Below are positions 50,457 to 59,037 of a stretch of DNA of 64,000 bases, one piece after another. Both the position numbers and the translations under genes were made by a program. Location of the stretch: NCBI RefSeq assembly GCF_025566965.1, contig NZ_JAOQJL010000008.1, positions 59,920-123,919 on the forward strand, written 5' to 3'. The notes below the pieces were generated by a model. That model was given only the letters and a program-made list of their open reading frames with translations, made no database searches and was not told the DNA's origin. Each line of letters opens with the position of its first letter. The first letter of the stretch is position 1. Source of the DNA: Blautia_A ammoniilytica (GTDB lineage Bacteria > Bacillota > Clostridia > Lachnospirales > Lachnospiraceae).

Positions 50457-50536
50457 AATTACATAAAACATGCACAAAATACAATAGTTAGTCAAATGAA
50501 TACCAGAGATTGATACAATTAATTTTCCAAGAATAC

Positions 50537-51238
50537 TTATTCAAATAATTTTTTTGCCTTCTCCAGATTCATTTTTCCATTCACTTTCAAATAAATTTTT
50601 GTAATTTTAAGCGGCTCACCCATCTCACTGCAAAGCTCCTGCGCCTGTGATAAAGGAATATAGATATCTTCATTTTCCGTTACTGCAGTTACTTTACATG
50701 GAAGATAAACAGTTTGCTGTTCATTTTCTTCGTGCCCAGTCAAGGATACCGGATGATCTGCCGCGCCAGAAAGCTCTTTTGTATTTCCAGCAAGTGCATA
50801 AGAAATGGTTAGATTTTCTCCCATTTGCAGGAATTTTTCCTGTTGTTTTTTTGAAATGGAATGATCATTTGAGTCTTTCATGTTTTGCAATGATTTACTT
50901 CCAAGCAACAACACCGGTGTATTTCCTAAACCATTCTGCTCCGGATTTTCTCCAAACGCATTCAGATCTATTCCTAAAAAGGTGGCTGTTTCCGTATAAT
51001 CTTCAATCTTGATGGTTACTGGAATTTCCACAACGGGCCATATCTCTTTTATCCCTTCTATTTTTTTTGCCTTTTTCAAAAAATCATCACCATAAGTAAG
51101 GTCTCCAAGGGAAACCAGTGCTGAGTATTGTTTTTTCCCGTCCTGTATTCCTGAAAAAAGCTTTATAAAGAAAAATAATGCCAATATCAGAAGAAAACCT
51201 ACAAAACAGGTAAAACTGTCTATTCTATTCTTTTTCAA
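50537..51238 (-). CDS. Membrane-anchored extracellular protein, MacB-core-like
   Basis: 233 residues: one membrane segment at about 9-28 and an outside domain. The pattern (YSALVSLGDLTYGDDFLKKA, EGIKEIWPVVEIPVTIKIED, ATFLGIDLNAFG) resembles the periplasmic core domain of MacB/FtsX-type permeases. The FtsX membrane part that normally follows is absent, and the protein ends at KAKKLFE. It is either a natural stand-alone version or a permease cut short by the rearrangement at 50.1-50.5 kb. Last gene of the eight-gene locus; overlaps the upstream gene by four bases. Confidence 0.6.
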   Translation of the reverse strand: MKKNRIDSFTCFVGFLLILALFFFIKLFSGIQDGKKQYSALVSLGDLTYGDDFLKKAKKIEGIKEIWPVVEIPVTIKIEDYTETATFLGIDLNAFGENPEQNGLGNTPVLLLGSKSLQNMKDSNDHSISKKQQEKFLQMGENLTISYALAGNTKELSGAADHPVSLTGHEENEQQTVYLPCKVTAVTENEDIYIPLSQAQELCSEMGEPLKITKIYLKVNGKMNLEKAKKLFE

Positions 51239-52590
51239 TGGGCATCCACCTTTCTGGTTTCTTCCAGAAGTATGTTTTTCTTATGAAGCTTGCCCAAAAG
51301 AAGTAGAATCACAGAAACAAGCAGTACTGCAATAACTGCAATAACGGAATACCACCAGCTGTTTGTTTCTTCCTGGTCATCCTCTATTTTTAAAGACTGG
51401 ATTTTAGCTTCTTTGATCTCAGACTCAAACTCTGTACTTTCCTTATAAGAATTGCCGGCTGCATCCTCATAAGTAAGAATCAGTTTTCCGGTAATCCTGT
51501 TGGGAAAAGAACCGTCATCATCTTCTAATTTTCCTTTTACATACACACGGAGACTTCCCTGTACTGCGGTTCCAGCTTCTAATGTTCCTAAAAAAGCGGA
51601 CTCTTTTGGGTTCAATCCGTCTGCTTCTAGCCGGACACTTGCATTATATATTTTATCCCTTCCAAGATTCATTGCTTTCACCGGAATTTCTACCGTATCC
51701 ATGGTATATAAAACTGAAGGAATATCAGAAGCTTCCAGTTTTGCACGCGCCTGCTGAGTGATCTGAAAGGACAGCGTTTCTGTACCTGCCGCTCCCGTCG
51801 CTTTTGAATCTTCGTAATCCAGAGAAAAAGAAACTGTTGCCTGACCTGGAGCACAGTCCTCTGCTATAGTAACCTTTTGCTTTAGGGTAATTGCTTCTCC
51901 TGGAGTCAGTCTCTGAACATAAAAAGAGTTTCTCTCGAATTCAATTCCCTTTGTATCCGCAGAAATAGAAATCTTTAGACCAAATACATTCTGGCTACGG
52001 CTTTTATTCCGAAATGTAAATGACATTTCTGTGACAGTGCCTGCTTTTAGATTTTGTCCGGAAAGATTGTTATCCTCTAAAAGAACCTGCGGTTTATGTA
52101 GTATTTTCTCACCAGACGAGCTGGCAGAAGAACCGCCTCCACTATACCCTCCAGCAGAATAATCCCCACTATCTATAACAGGATCTGTGATCTGTGTTCC
52201 ATTATCTGTATCAGTATTTCCATTTTCTATTATGACATGGATTGTCTTCTTTTCGTCCTCAGCAGAAGCGTCTCCTGATATAAATTCATCCAGGTCAGAA
52301 TTTTGATTTTCCGAATCCGTTTTTTCAGGAGTCTGTTCCTCAGTTCCCGGGATCTTCTCATCTGTAGGATTGTTTTTTTCCTCTTCAAAAGGCAATGTAC
52401 TGTCTACATCAATATAAGAAGGCAATGTACTGTCTACATCAATATAAGAAGCTGACTGATCTGCTTCCAGACCAGACTCTCCCACAAAAGCAGCTTCCAT
52501 ATCCCCTGCATCTTCTGCAAAAACAGATGTCGGCAGAAGCATCATGAAACTTAATATTGCGAATGTGGTTTTCACAAATTTTTTTTCCAT
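51235..52590 (-). CDS. Exported surface protein with CARDB-like domains
   Basis: 451 residues. Signal peptide to about residue 25 (LLPTSVFA), an acidic Ser/Thr/Glu-rich linker with a tandem 10-residue repeat, a Gly/Ser hinge (YSGGGSSASSSG), then two Ig-like domains in the style of CARDB/COG1361 proteins (MSFTFRNKSRSQNVFGLKI; VEIPVKAMNLGRDKIYNASV). A single membrane segment near 415-436 and a short basic tail anchor it. Probably an extracellular partner of the transporter or of the next membrane protein; ligand unknown. Confidence 0.7.
   Translation of the reverse strand: MEKKFVKTTFAILSFMMLLPTSVFAEDAGDMEAAFVGESGLEADQSASYIDVDSTLPSYIDVDSTLPFEEEKNNPTDEKIPGTEEQTPEKTDSENQNSDLDEFISGDASAEDEKKTIHVIIENGNTDTDNGTQITDPVIDSGDYSAGGYSGGGSSASSSGEKILHKPQVLLEDNNLSGQNLKAGTVTEMSFTFRNKSRSQNVFGLKISISADTKGIEFERNSFYVQRLTPGEAITLKQKVTIAEDCAPGQATVSFSLDYEDSKATGAAGTETLSFQITQQARAKLEASDIPSVLYTMDTVEIPVKAMNLGRDKIYNASVRLEADGLNPKESAFLGTLEAGTAVQGSLRVYVKGKLEDDDGSFPNRITGKLILTYEDAAGNSYKESTEFESEIKEAKIQSLKIEDDQEETNSWWYSVIAVIAVLLVSVILLLLGKLHKKNILLEETRKVDAH
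52391..52450. repeat. Perfect 30-bp tandem duplication
   Basis: Copies 52391-52420 and 52421-52450 are identical and encode SYIDVDSTLP twice in the surface-protein linker. The exact identity suggests a recent, slippage-prone duplication that keeps the frame. Confidence 0.95.
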
Positions 52591-52592
52591 TT

Positions 52593-53264
52593 TCAGGCTG
52601 TCCTTTCTCTTAAAACTCCGCCATCCATCTCATATACGTGATCACATAAAATCCGGATATCCTCATCATTATGGCTTGCCAATAAAATGGTTTTTCCACC
52701 TGTCTTTAAATCAAGCAAAAGTTCCCTGATTTCTGCCACACCGTGTTTATCCAGACCGTTAAATGGTTCATCCAGAATCAGGAAGCGAGGATCTTCCATA
52801 ATGGCCTGTGCAATCCCAAGGCGTTGCCGCATTCCAAGAGAGTACTTTCCAACCGGCTTTTTCATATCCGGATCCAGTCCTACTTTTTTTAGGACCAGGC
52901 GGATATCTGCCTTTGAAATCATTCTTTTCATATCTGCCAGTATTTCCAGGTTCTTTGCACCGGTATACTGAGTAAGAAAGCCAGGCGTCTCAATGATGAC
53001 ACCAAGGCTTTCTGGAAAATCTACATCACAACCGATTTCTTTTCCGAAAACACGGATGGTGCCTGTGGTAACAGGAAGGAATCCGCAGATACATTTCATA
53101 AGTACCGTTTTGCCAGAGCCATTATTTCCTACAACGCCGTAAACCTGTCCCACCTTTAAGGTAAGATTTACTTCTTTTAATACCAGATCTTCCCCGAACC
53201 TTTTGGTTACGTGTTCTATTTTCACACAGGTATTTTGAAATTCAGATTTCTTCCACTTTTCCAT
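52593..53264 (-). CDS. ABC transporter ATP-binding protein
   Basis: 223 residues. Walker A GNNGSGKT near 47-54, Q-loop in IETPGFLTQYTGAKNLEIL, signature YSLGMRQRLGIAQA, Walker B FLILDEPFNGLD and the H-loop in LLASHNDEDI. The form is that of ABC-2-type exporters (lantibiotic immunity, NatA-like). It overlaps the 3' end of the permease gene upstream by 23 bases and would power the two membrane proteins of this locus. Confidence 0.93.
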   Translation of the reverse strand: MEKWKKSEFQNTCVKIEHVTKRFGEDLVLKEVNLTLKVGQVYGVVGNNGSGKTVLMKCICGFLPVTTGTIRVFGKEIGCDVDFPESLGVIIETPGFLTQYTGAKNLEILADMKRMISKADIRLVLKKVGLDPDMKKPVGKYSLGMRQRLGIAQAIMEDPRFLILDEPFNGLDKHGVAEIRELLLDLKTGGKTILLASHNDEDIRILCDHVYEMDGGVLRERTA

Positions 53265-53970
53265 TTAAAACACCTCCAAAAATTCCCATTAACACCAATA
53301 AAAATAATAGCAGAAATAACCACAATCCCGCTTTATCCATTCCCCAGTTTCCATCTGCCATAATCCATTCCACTGGGTAAAACCAGATCTGGTCTTTGAA
53401 ATAGCGTTCATGAAGTATAATTCCAAAATAATAGCTGACAAAAGGAATCCCATATGCCATATAAGCTGAATTCCATAAGGTACCACAGATTCCACCAAAA
53501 GTGCTTAGAATACTTCCGATCAGTCCCATCCTAAGACCTTTCATAAACAGCTCCAGAAACTGTTCCTTTGGAAAGCTGCCTTTTATTTCCATAGGATAAA
53601 ATATAACAAAATTAACAAGAAGTATGGTGCTTATAGCAAATATCCAGACTAAAAATCCAGATGTCATAACAGAAAAGACTTTTCCTTCCACATATAGCCT
53701 GCGGTTTGTCCTGGGAAATGCAGCTTTTAAAAATCCACTTTTATACTCCTGTAAAAAAGAATCACTCCACGGCAGTACCGCAGCTACAGGGATGGCAAAA
53801 GATACCATCTGGCTTTTCAATGAACCATCCAGCAGGCTGATAAAAGTTCCACATGTTAATGCTTTTTTCAAACTTGGATAAGTCTGACCTGCTGCAATAG
53901 AAAAGCAGGCAATCAGCCATGCCGCCAGGAAACTCCTGCCAAAAAGCATACGTTTTGTTTCTACCCGCAT
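53242..53970 (-). CDS. ABC-2-like membrane permease, six membrane segments
   Basis: 242 residues with hydrophobic segments near 12-30, 55-72, 100-125, 145-165, 172-190 and 215-237. No specific family motif is certain, but the position directly before the ATPase and the size fit a half-permease of an ABC-2 exporter. The sequence FPRTNRRLYVEGKVFS between segments 2 and 3 resembles cytoplasmic coupling loops of such proteins. Confidence 0.7.
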   Translation of the reverse strand: MRVETKRMLFGRSFLAAWLIACFSIAAGQTYPSLKKALTCGTFISLLDGSLKSQMVSFAIPVAAVLPWSDSFLQEYKSGFLKAAFPRTNRRLYVEGKVFSVMTSGFLVWIFAISTILLVNFVIFYPMEIKGSFPKEQFLELFMKGLRMGLIGSILSTFGGICGTLWNSAYMAYGIPFVSYYFGIILHERYFKDQIWFYPVEWIMADGNWGMDKAGLWLFLLLFLLVLMGIFGGVLNGKVEEI

Positions 53971-53988
53971 AGATATTTCCCTTTCTGA

Positions 53989-54879
53989 TTATGTTTTTTC
54001 TCCCAGAAATTCAAAGGGATATTTTTTCATCCTGCGAAGTGCCAGAACCATAAGAACAAATAAAATACCTGCAAAGAACATACAGGATTGCCAGATGGTC
54101 GGAAGTAATGGATCATAGCCAAGGTTATGTTTTCCATATACAGCCTGGTTCAAAGGACTGATCCAGCAGATCAGTACATTCACCTGATACATTTCATATT
54201 TTTCCTTATGCAAAATTGCGGCTACCACACTGGGTTCCAGTAAAAATCCAAATACACTATAAAGTAGTCCAAACACCATGCCTTTTGTTTTTCCTTTATA
54301 AAGATTTCCAACAAGGATCACAAAACCAAGTGTCAGGGAATAGCAGAATAACAGGAGAAAAACCTGCAGCATACAGCCATACGGAGAGATACTCTCCATG
54401 ACTCTTACTGTAGAGGGGACCTGCAAGTTTTTCCCCAGTTCAGAATATCCGAGCATGGCAGCAGTCTCGCTCCACAGGTTGCCCGGATAACTGTCCTTCA
54501 TACACAGTACAGATGTAAATAGCAGCATCAATACTGCATAAAGAGCAGTCACAAGAATAATATAAATAAACTGTCCCAAAAGCCATTTTTTCTTTGTTGT
54601 TCGAATTAACTGATATGGAGTAACTGGTGTCATCTTTGGCAGGTCTGAGAACAGCAGAAGCAACAGAAGAGAACTGAGCAGTACTGCTGTTCCATCCCCA
54701 AAGGTCCAAAGAAATGGCTCTACGGCCTGTACCGGTGTATCATAGTTTTCCATAACAACCGTGATTCTTCCAGTGAGAAGAAAGCTAAGTACAAATTCCA
54801 GAAGGAAGGTAAAAATGACTTTTGGATTTTGAAAATAGCCAAAGAAATTGTAATGTACAATTCCAAGTACCTGCTTCAT
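53989..54879 (-). CDS. ABC-2-like membrane permease, second subunit
   Basis: 296 residues with about six membrane segments (for instance FTFLLEFVLSFLLTG near 24-38, VLLSSLLLLLLFSDLP near 70-85, MVFGLLYSVFGFLLEP near 210-225). It lies 18 bp before the other permease gene and 1 bp after the lipoprotein gene. Probably forms the transport channel with it; substrate unknown. Confidence 0.7.
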   Translation of the reverse strand: MKQVLGIVHYNFFGYFQNPKVIFTFLLEFVLSFLLTGRITVVMENYDTPVQAVEPFLWTFGDGTAVLLSSLLLLLLFSDLPKMTPVTPYQLIRTTKKKWLLGQFIYIILVTALYAVLMLLFTSVLCMKDSYPGNLWSETAAMLGYSELGKNLQVPSTVRVMESISPYGCMLQVFLLLFCYSLTLGFVILVGNLYKGKTKGMVFGLLYSVFGFLLEPSVVAAILHKEKYEMYQVNVLICWISPLNQAVYGKHNLGYDPLLPTIWQSCMFFAGILFVLMVLALRRMKKYPFEFLGEKT

Positions 54880-54880
54880 A

Positions 54881-56395
54881 TCAGTAGCCCAAATTCCTGT
54901 CTATAATACTGCCATCCACGGCGTTAATGGTAAGGAAGCTCCAGCTTGGATAGTCTGTGATGTCCGAGTAACTATTCCCATCATAGTCACCTTCCACTTT
55001 TCTGCTTCCAAAGAAATCCCAAACGGGAACCAGAAGACCTGTATGTGGATCTGTAGATGGTTCATAAATTCTGGCATAGCCCAGAACAATCCGGTCAATG
55101 TCATAAACTCTTGATTTTTCATATTCCATATTATCTGCATTGGTCACTACCATCATTTTTTCATATGTTTTCATAATCTCAGAAAATGGAAGAAGGTTTA
55201 AATTTTCTGTTTTTGTCTCTCCTATGGTATAAGGGTTTGAATAAGACATGCTTTCAATTCCATCTTTATCGACAAAGAAATAAAGACTTTCATAAGACCA
55301 GGTTTCCATAGTGCTGTCCATATCTTCCAAAGCACCGCCATCTGCCATTGTCTGAGTAATCGGAACACCGTTTATAGTACGTGTGTAATAAATCGCATAT
55401 CCGCTTCCAAGATTACTTAAACTATTATCCTCTTCAAGACTATTGCACAATGCATAACTCCAGTCTGAAAACTGCAGATCTGTAATCCCCATTTTATCTA
55501 CTTTTTCCTGTACCATTTTTTTGGCTTCATCTAATGAAATCCCAATGGACTCCTCAGTAGGTTTTTCTCCTTCACTGGAAGAAGTATACTCAGACCAGAT
55601 CGTGTCCACAGGCAGCTTTTCCCCGCCAGATTTTGCCGTTTTTCGGATTTTGACAGATAAGGTATCGGATCCGTAGGAAGATGTCTTGTAAAAATATTCC
55701 GTTCCATCCGGCATCTGTGCAACACCGGAGAAGTCATTTTCCGCAGTACCATTTTCTGTCTCCTGGGAGCCTGCAACAGGTCTTCCTTCTACCAGAGTCT
55801 TCGTTTCCGGAGCAGACTCATATTCCTGCTCATACATCTCAATTTCTCCATAAATGTCATAAATATAATTTCCATCTTCATCTGTTCCATAGTTATAGGG
55901 ATCCAGATTTCCGTTTGCTACATCTTCTTTTAGTTCATCCAACGTTTTTTTGATTTCATCCTTTGTCTGGGTATAATAGCTATCCGATGTATACAGCTTT
56001 GCCTCTGAGAAAAAGGCATCTGTAATACGGTCAAGAAGATCCTGTGTAACTTCTGCAGGCGTGACAGAAATTGCGGATATCTTTTCTACATCCGGTATTT
56101 CTACGGTGGCATCCGTGTTCACTACAAGTTTTGCACTGTCATCTGTAGTCTGACTTTTATAAGTTTCCGGAGCATTGAGCAGGTCTCGAATAGTTGTTCT
56201 TACCGCTGTGTTCTTATCCTTTGTATTTTCAGAAGAATCCTCCTTCACTATATCTACGCCTTCAGCTTCTGTATAAGCATCTTCTGCTTTGCTTCCTTTT
56301 GGTTTTACAAGGGAAGATTCCGGGGTCTGGGCACATCCTGTGAGCATTCCTATACAAAGTGTTAATCCTACAATTTTATTTATGTTTTTTCTCAT
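54881..56395 (-). CDS. Lipoprotein of the two-component/ABC locus
   Basis: 504 residues. A signal peptide ends in the lipobox LTGC (Cys near 21), so it is a lipid-anchored outside protein processed by LspA. The mature part starts acidic and has no recognised domain; YDIYGEIEMYEQEYESAPET and a C-terminal region ending GSIIDRNLGY are seen. ATG 56395 follows GGAAGGAG; an in-frame ATG at 56446 lies upstream of a likely -10 box (TATACT, 56431-56436) and is rejected. It may be the substrate-binding or sensor component of the locus. Confidence 0.75.
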   Translation of the reverse strand: MRKNINKIVGLTLCIGMLTGCAQTPESSLVKPKGSKAEDAYTEAEGVDIVKEDSSENTKDKNTAVRTTIRDLLNAPETYKSQTTDDSAKLVVNTDATVEIPDVEKISAISVTPAEVTQDLLDRITDAFFSEAKLYTSDSYYTQTKDEIKKTLDELKEDVANGNLDPYNYGTDEDGNYIYDIYGEIEMYEQEYESAPETKTLVEGRPVAGSQETENGTAENDFSGVAQMPDGTEYFYKTSSYGSDTLSVKIRKTAKSGGEKLPVDTIWSEYTSSSEGEKPTEESIGISLDEAKKMVQEKVDKMGITDLQFSDWSYALCNSLEEDNSLSNLGSGYAIYYTRTINGVPITQTMADGGALEDMDSTMETWSYESLYFFVDKDGIESMSYSNPYTIGETKTENLNLLPFSEIMKTYEKMMVVTNADNMEYEKSRVYDIDRIVLGYARIYEPSTDPHTGLLVPVWDFFGSRKVEGDYDGNSYSDITDYPSWSFLTINAVDGSIIDRNLGY

Positions 56396-56430
56396 GTTGA
56401 ATAAATTCTCCTTCCTGTTTATGTCTACAA

Positions 56431-56483
56431 GTATAGCATCTTTCATTACACCAAATCTTCCGCAAGTTGTAACTGTTCTGTAA
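56431..56483 (-). promoter_or_regulatory. Probable activator-dependent promoter of the lipoprotein-ABC genes
   Basis: On the - strand two TTAC half-sites 11 bp apart (GTAA on the + strand at 56469 and 56480; site TTTACAGAACAGTTAC) lie 33 bp before TATACT (56431-56436), which has no good -35. The same repeat stands before the response regulator gene, so the regulator is the likely activator. Confidence 0.5.
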
Positions 56484-56494
56484 ATTCCAATTAT

Positions 56495-57919
56495 TTACCA
56501 TAAAACAGATACGATCGTTCCTTTTCCCAGATGGCTTGTAATTTCCAGCTGAAATCCATGTATATCTGCAATTTTCTGGCATAGCGCAAGACCAAGCCCA
56601 ACACTTCCCTTTACTCTGGAACGTGATTTATCGACCATATAAAAAGCTTCTGTTACTCTTTTCAGATCCTCCTCTGGAATTCCCTTCCCATAATCCTGAA
56701 CAGATAAATGATTTTGGGTTGCCTCCAGTACGATTTTTGAATTCTCATCGGAAGCCTTGACTGCATTGTCAATAAAATTTGTCACTGCACTCATCATAAG
56801 GTCCGGATCAAATGTTTTTCTAAGCTCCTCTGGATTACAATGTATTTCAAGACAAATTTTTTTCTCCTGAAGCCTGTAAGTAACAAGTTTTTTTACATCT
56901 TCCAGAAATTGATTCATCTGAACTTCCACTGGAACAAATTCTGCTTCACCTGTTTCATATAATCCGGTAAGTTCCAGCATTTTCACAGAAAGTCTGGAAA
57001 GCCTTCGGCATTCATTTCTAATATAATCAAGTGCTATCTCCTGCCTCTTGGGAGATAGGCGTACCGTTAGAAGTGTATCTGCATATCCTATGATTGCGGT
57101 CATTGGGGTCTTTAATTCATGGGCCAAACTTCCAAGCAGCTGTCTCTGTGCCTTGTTTACGGAAGAAAGCTTTTCAATCTGCTCCCTTACTTTACCTGTC
57201 ATAAGATTAAAGCTTTTCCCAACCTGTGCCAGTTCCGTTTTTCCTTCTGATGGCACTTTTATCTCATAATTTCCATTTGCCACAGAAACAGCCGCTTCTT
57301 TTAGCCTTGTGAGCGGTTCCATAATTTTCCGCAAAGTCAAAAACAGGAAAAAGCCAACAAACAGAACCAGAAACAGGGTAAACCCTCCTGCCTGATAAAA
57401 CAGTGTCTGACTCTGTTTTTGTACACTGGTAATATCTTTGTAGGTGACAATCTGATAGTTCATGTCTGTAGAACTGTATCTGGAAAAATAAAAGAGCAAA
57501 AATACGTTGCCATTTGTTTTGCTGATCAGTGGTTTATCACAATAGATGTCATTTTCGAATCCACCATGTTTGTTTTTTGTTAGGTTTCTGATATTTTGCA
57601 AATCAAACTCATATTTTGTCCCATTATATTGTTCTTTTCCATCCTGATATAAAACGGCGCTGTCGTGGAATACCTGACGAAAAGCATAAATAATCATTTT
57701 TTCCCGGATTTTATCATCAGTGTCCTGTGTTTTACTTTTAATTCGCATTAGCAGGTTTTCAAACTTAGAAATATTTGTTTGAAACCTGCTATTTTCATAA
57801 CTGTTGATATTCTGTATGCTCTGATTTTTCCACCTGTAAGTTGTATAGAAAAAGATTCCAGATGACAGCAGAAGCACCACGCAGATTACCTGTAAAAAAA
57901 TTTTTGTAAATAGCTTCAT
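56495..57919 (-). CDS. Sensor histidine kinase
   Basis: 474 residues. Two membrane segments (about 7-28 and 176-197) enclose an outside sensor domain of about 145 residues without known motif. Then come a HAMP region, the H-box LLGSLAHELKTPMTAIIGY with phospho-acceptor His267, the N-box TNFIDNAVKAS, and G-boxes DYGKGIP and GSVGLGLALCQ. It signals to the response regulator encoded upstream; the genes overlap by four bases. Confidence 0.93.
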   Translation of the reverse strand: MKLFTKIFLQVICVVLLLSSGIFFYTTYRWKNQSIQNINSYENSRFQTNISKFENLLMRIKSKTQDTDDKIREKMIIYAFRQVFHDSAVLYQDGKEQYNGTKYEFDLQNIRNLTKNKHGGFENDIYCDKPLISKTNGNVFLLFYFSRYSSTDMNYQIVTYKDITSVQKQSQTLFYQAGGFTLFLVLFVGFFLFLTLRKIMEPLTRLKEAAVSVANGNYEIKVPSEGKTELAQVGKSFNLMTGKVREQIEKLSSVNKAQRQLLGSLAHELKTPMTAIIGYADTLLTVRLSPKRQEIALDYIRNECRRLSRLSVKMLELTGLYETGEAEFVPVEVQMNQFLEDVKKLVTYRLQEKKICLEIHCNPEELRKTFDPDLMMSAVTNFIDNAVKASDENSKIVLEATQNHLSVQDYGKGIPEEDLKRVTEAFYMVDKSRSRVKGSVGLGLALCQKIADIHGFQLEITSHLGKGTIVSVLW

Positions 57920-58581
57920 AAATCCACCTCAAGTCGATAACCAATTCTGGGAATGGTTTGGATTTTATCCTGCCAGCTTAGTTTTTTTCTGATGCGTCCA
58001 ACGTGTGCATCCACAGTTCTTGTTTCTCCGCAGAATTCCTCCTTCCACAGTTCCTGCAAGATCTGGCTTCTGGTAAGTGCTTTATTTGGGTTTTTTACGA
58101 ACACCATAAGGCAGTTATATTCCATAGGTTTTAAATATATTTCTTCTCCATCTTTCGTAATTATGTGACTTACGGTATCAATTATGACATCGTCTATCTG
58201 AATCTGTTTCGGTGCCGTTCCATAACGATCTAATACTTTTTCCAAACGCACCATTACCTCCAGCATTTCAAAAGGTTTTACTATGTAATCCTCGGCTCCG
58301 TCTTTTAACCCTTTTACTTTACTTGTAACATCAGCCTTTGCCGTAAGAAATATAACCGGAATACCAAACTTTTTTAATTCCGGCAACAGGGTATAACCAT
58401 CCTTTCCCGGAAGCATAATATCCACAAGTGCGCACTGAAATTCATGGTCCTGTGCGACTCCTTCACTTGCATCATTTCCATCCAGATAACCTACTGTTTC
58501 ATAGCCGGCAGCTTCCAGATTCATACAAAGCAGATCATTGATTGCCATTTCATCTTCTATCACCAGTATTCTTGCTTTCAT
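57916..58581 (-). CDS. OmpR-family response regulator
   Basis: 221 residues. Receiver domain with the acidic pair in VIEDE, phospho-acceptor Asp54 in LVDIMLPGKDGY, Thr/Lys in FLTAKAD; then a winged-helix DNA-binding domain (KPMEYNCLMVFVKNPNKALTR with the typical RTVDAHVGRIRKKL). Probably binds the TTTAC-N7-TTAC-type direct repeat found before its own gene and before the lipoprotein gene. Confidence 0.95.
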   Translation of the reverse strand: MKARILVIEDEMAINDLLCMNLEAAGYETVGYLDGNDASEGVAQDHEFQCALVDIMLPGKDGYTLLPELKKFGIPVIFLTAKADVTSKVKGLKDGAEDYIVKPFEMLEVMVRLEKVLDRYGTAPKQIQIDDVIIDTVSHIITKDGEEIYLKPMEYNCLMVFVKNPNKALTRSQILQELWKEEFCGETRTVDAHVGRIRKKLSWQDKIQTIPRIGYRLEVDL

Positions 58582-58648
58582 AATAATGTTCCTTTCATTT
58601 TACACAAATCCGATTATTTCTTTATTGTGCGTGATTTTTACTATTACA

Positions 58649-58691
58649 ATTATACACTAGTTTCAGTACAGCGAACGTAACCAATTTGTAA
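58649..58691 (-). promoter_or_regulatory. Promoter and direct repeat of the response-regulator operon
   Basis: On the - strand TATAAT (58649-58654) has no recognisable -35; instead TTAC half-sites 11 bp apart (GTAA on the + strand at 58677 and 58688; site TTTACAAATTGGTTAC) end 22 bp upstream of it. An OmpR-type dimer bound there would sit where activators contact polymerase. Confidence 0.5.
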
Positions 58692-58841
58692 AGAAAAAGG
58701 AATCAAGAACGCTCCATCTGGAAGTCGTTTTGATTCCTCAAATTCCACTACAATTTTGGTTTCATTTTGTAAATCAATGTTAATATCATCTGCTGCTGGA
58801 GCCACCAGGTTTTCTGATGCTGGTTTTATAGTGTACCGTTC
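58650..58841 (-). pseudogene. Possible gene fragment upstream of the response regulator
   Basis: A 63-codon frame without start codon reads like protein (KIVVEFEESKRLPDGAFLIP) and stops at 58650, inside the promoter of the regulator operon. The family was not recognised. Confidence 0.3.
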
Positions 58842-58906
58842 CTATTTTTTCTATATAAAATGCGTTTAAACTGATTCAAATACCAGAAATCTTGTTCCTT
58901 TAATAC

Positions 58907-59029
58907 TTAAAAATCCAGAAGCTCCTTAAAAGTTTTTGCATTTGTCGCAATACGACCACCCTTTTCTGCCAATGGACGCCAGCGAACCTTTCCAACAGAA
59001 CAGTTTGGTGAGTATGAAAAAGAGGCTTC
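58907..59029 (-). pseudogene. Gene fragment of unknown family
   Basis: Forty codons bounded by stop codons, no start: YSPNCSVGKVRWRPLAEKGG and on to KTFKELLDF. It looks like the C-terminus of a lost protein. Confidence 0.35.
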
Positions 59030-59037
59030 TTATTTTG

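Noticed and set aside
52593..58581. Simple lantibiotic immunity (LanFEG plus LanKR) locus
   Set aside because: No lantibiotic genes, and the large lipoprotein and two exported proteins do not fit; it remains a possible relative, not a match.
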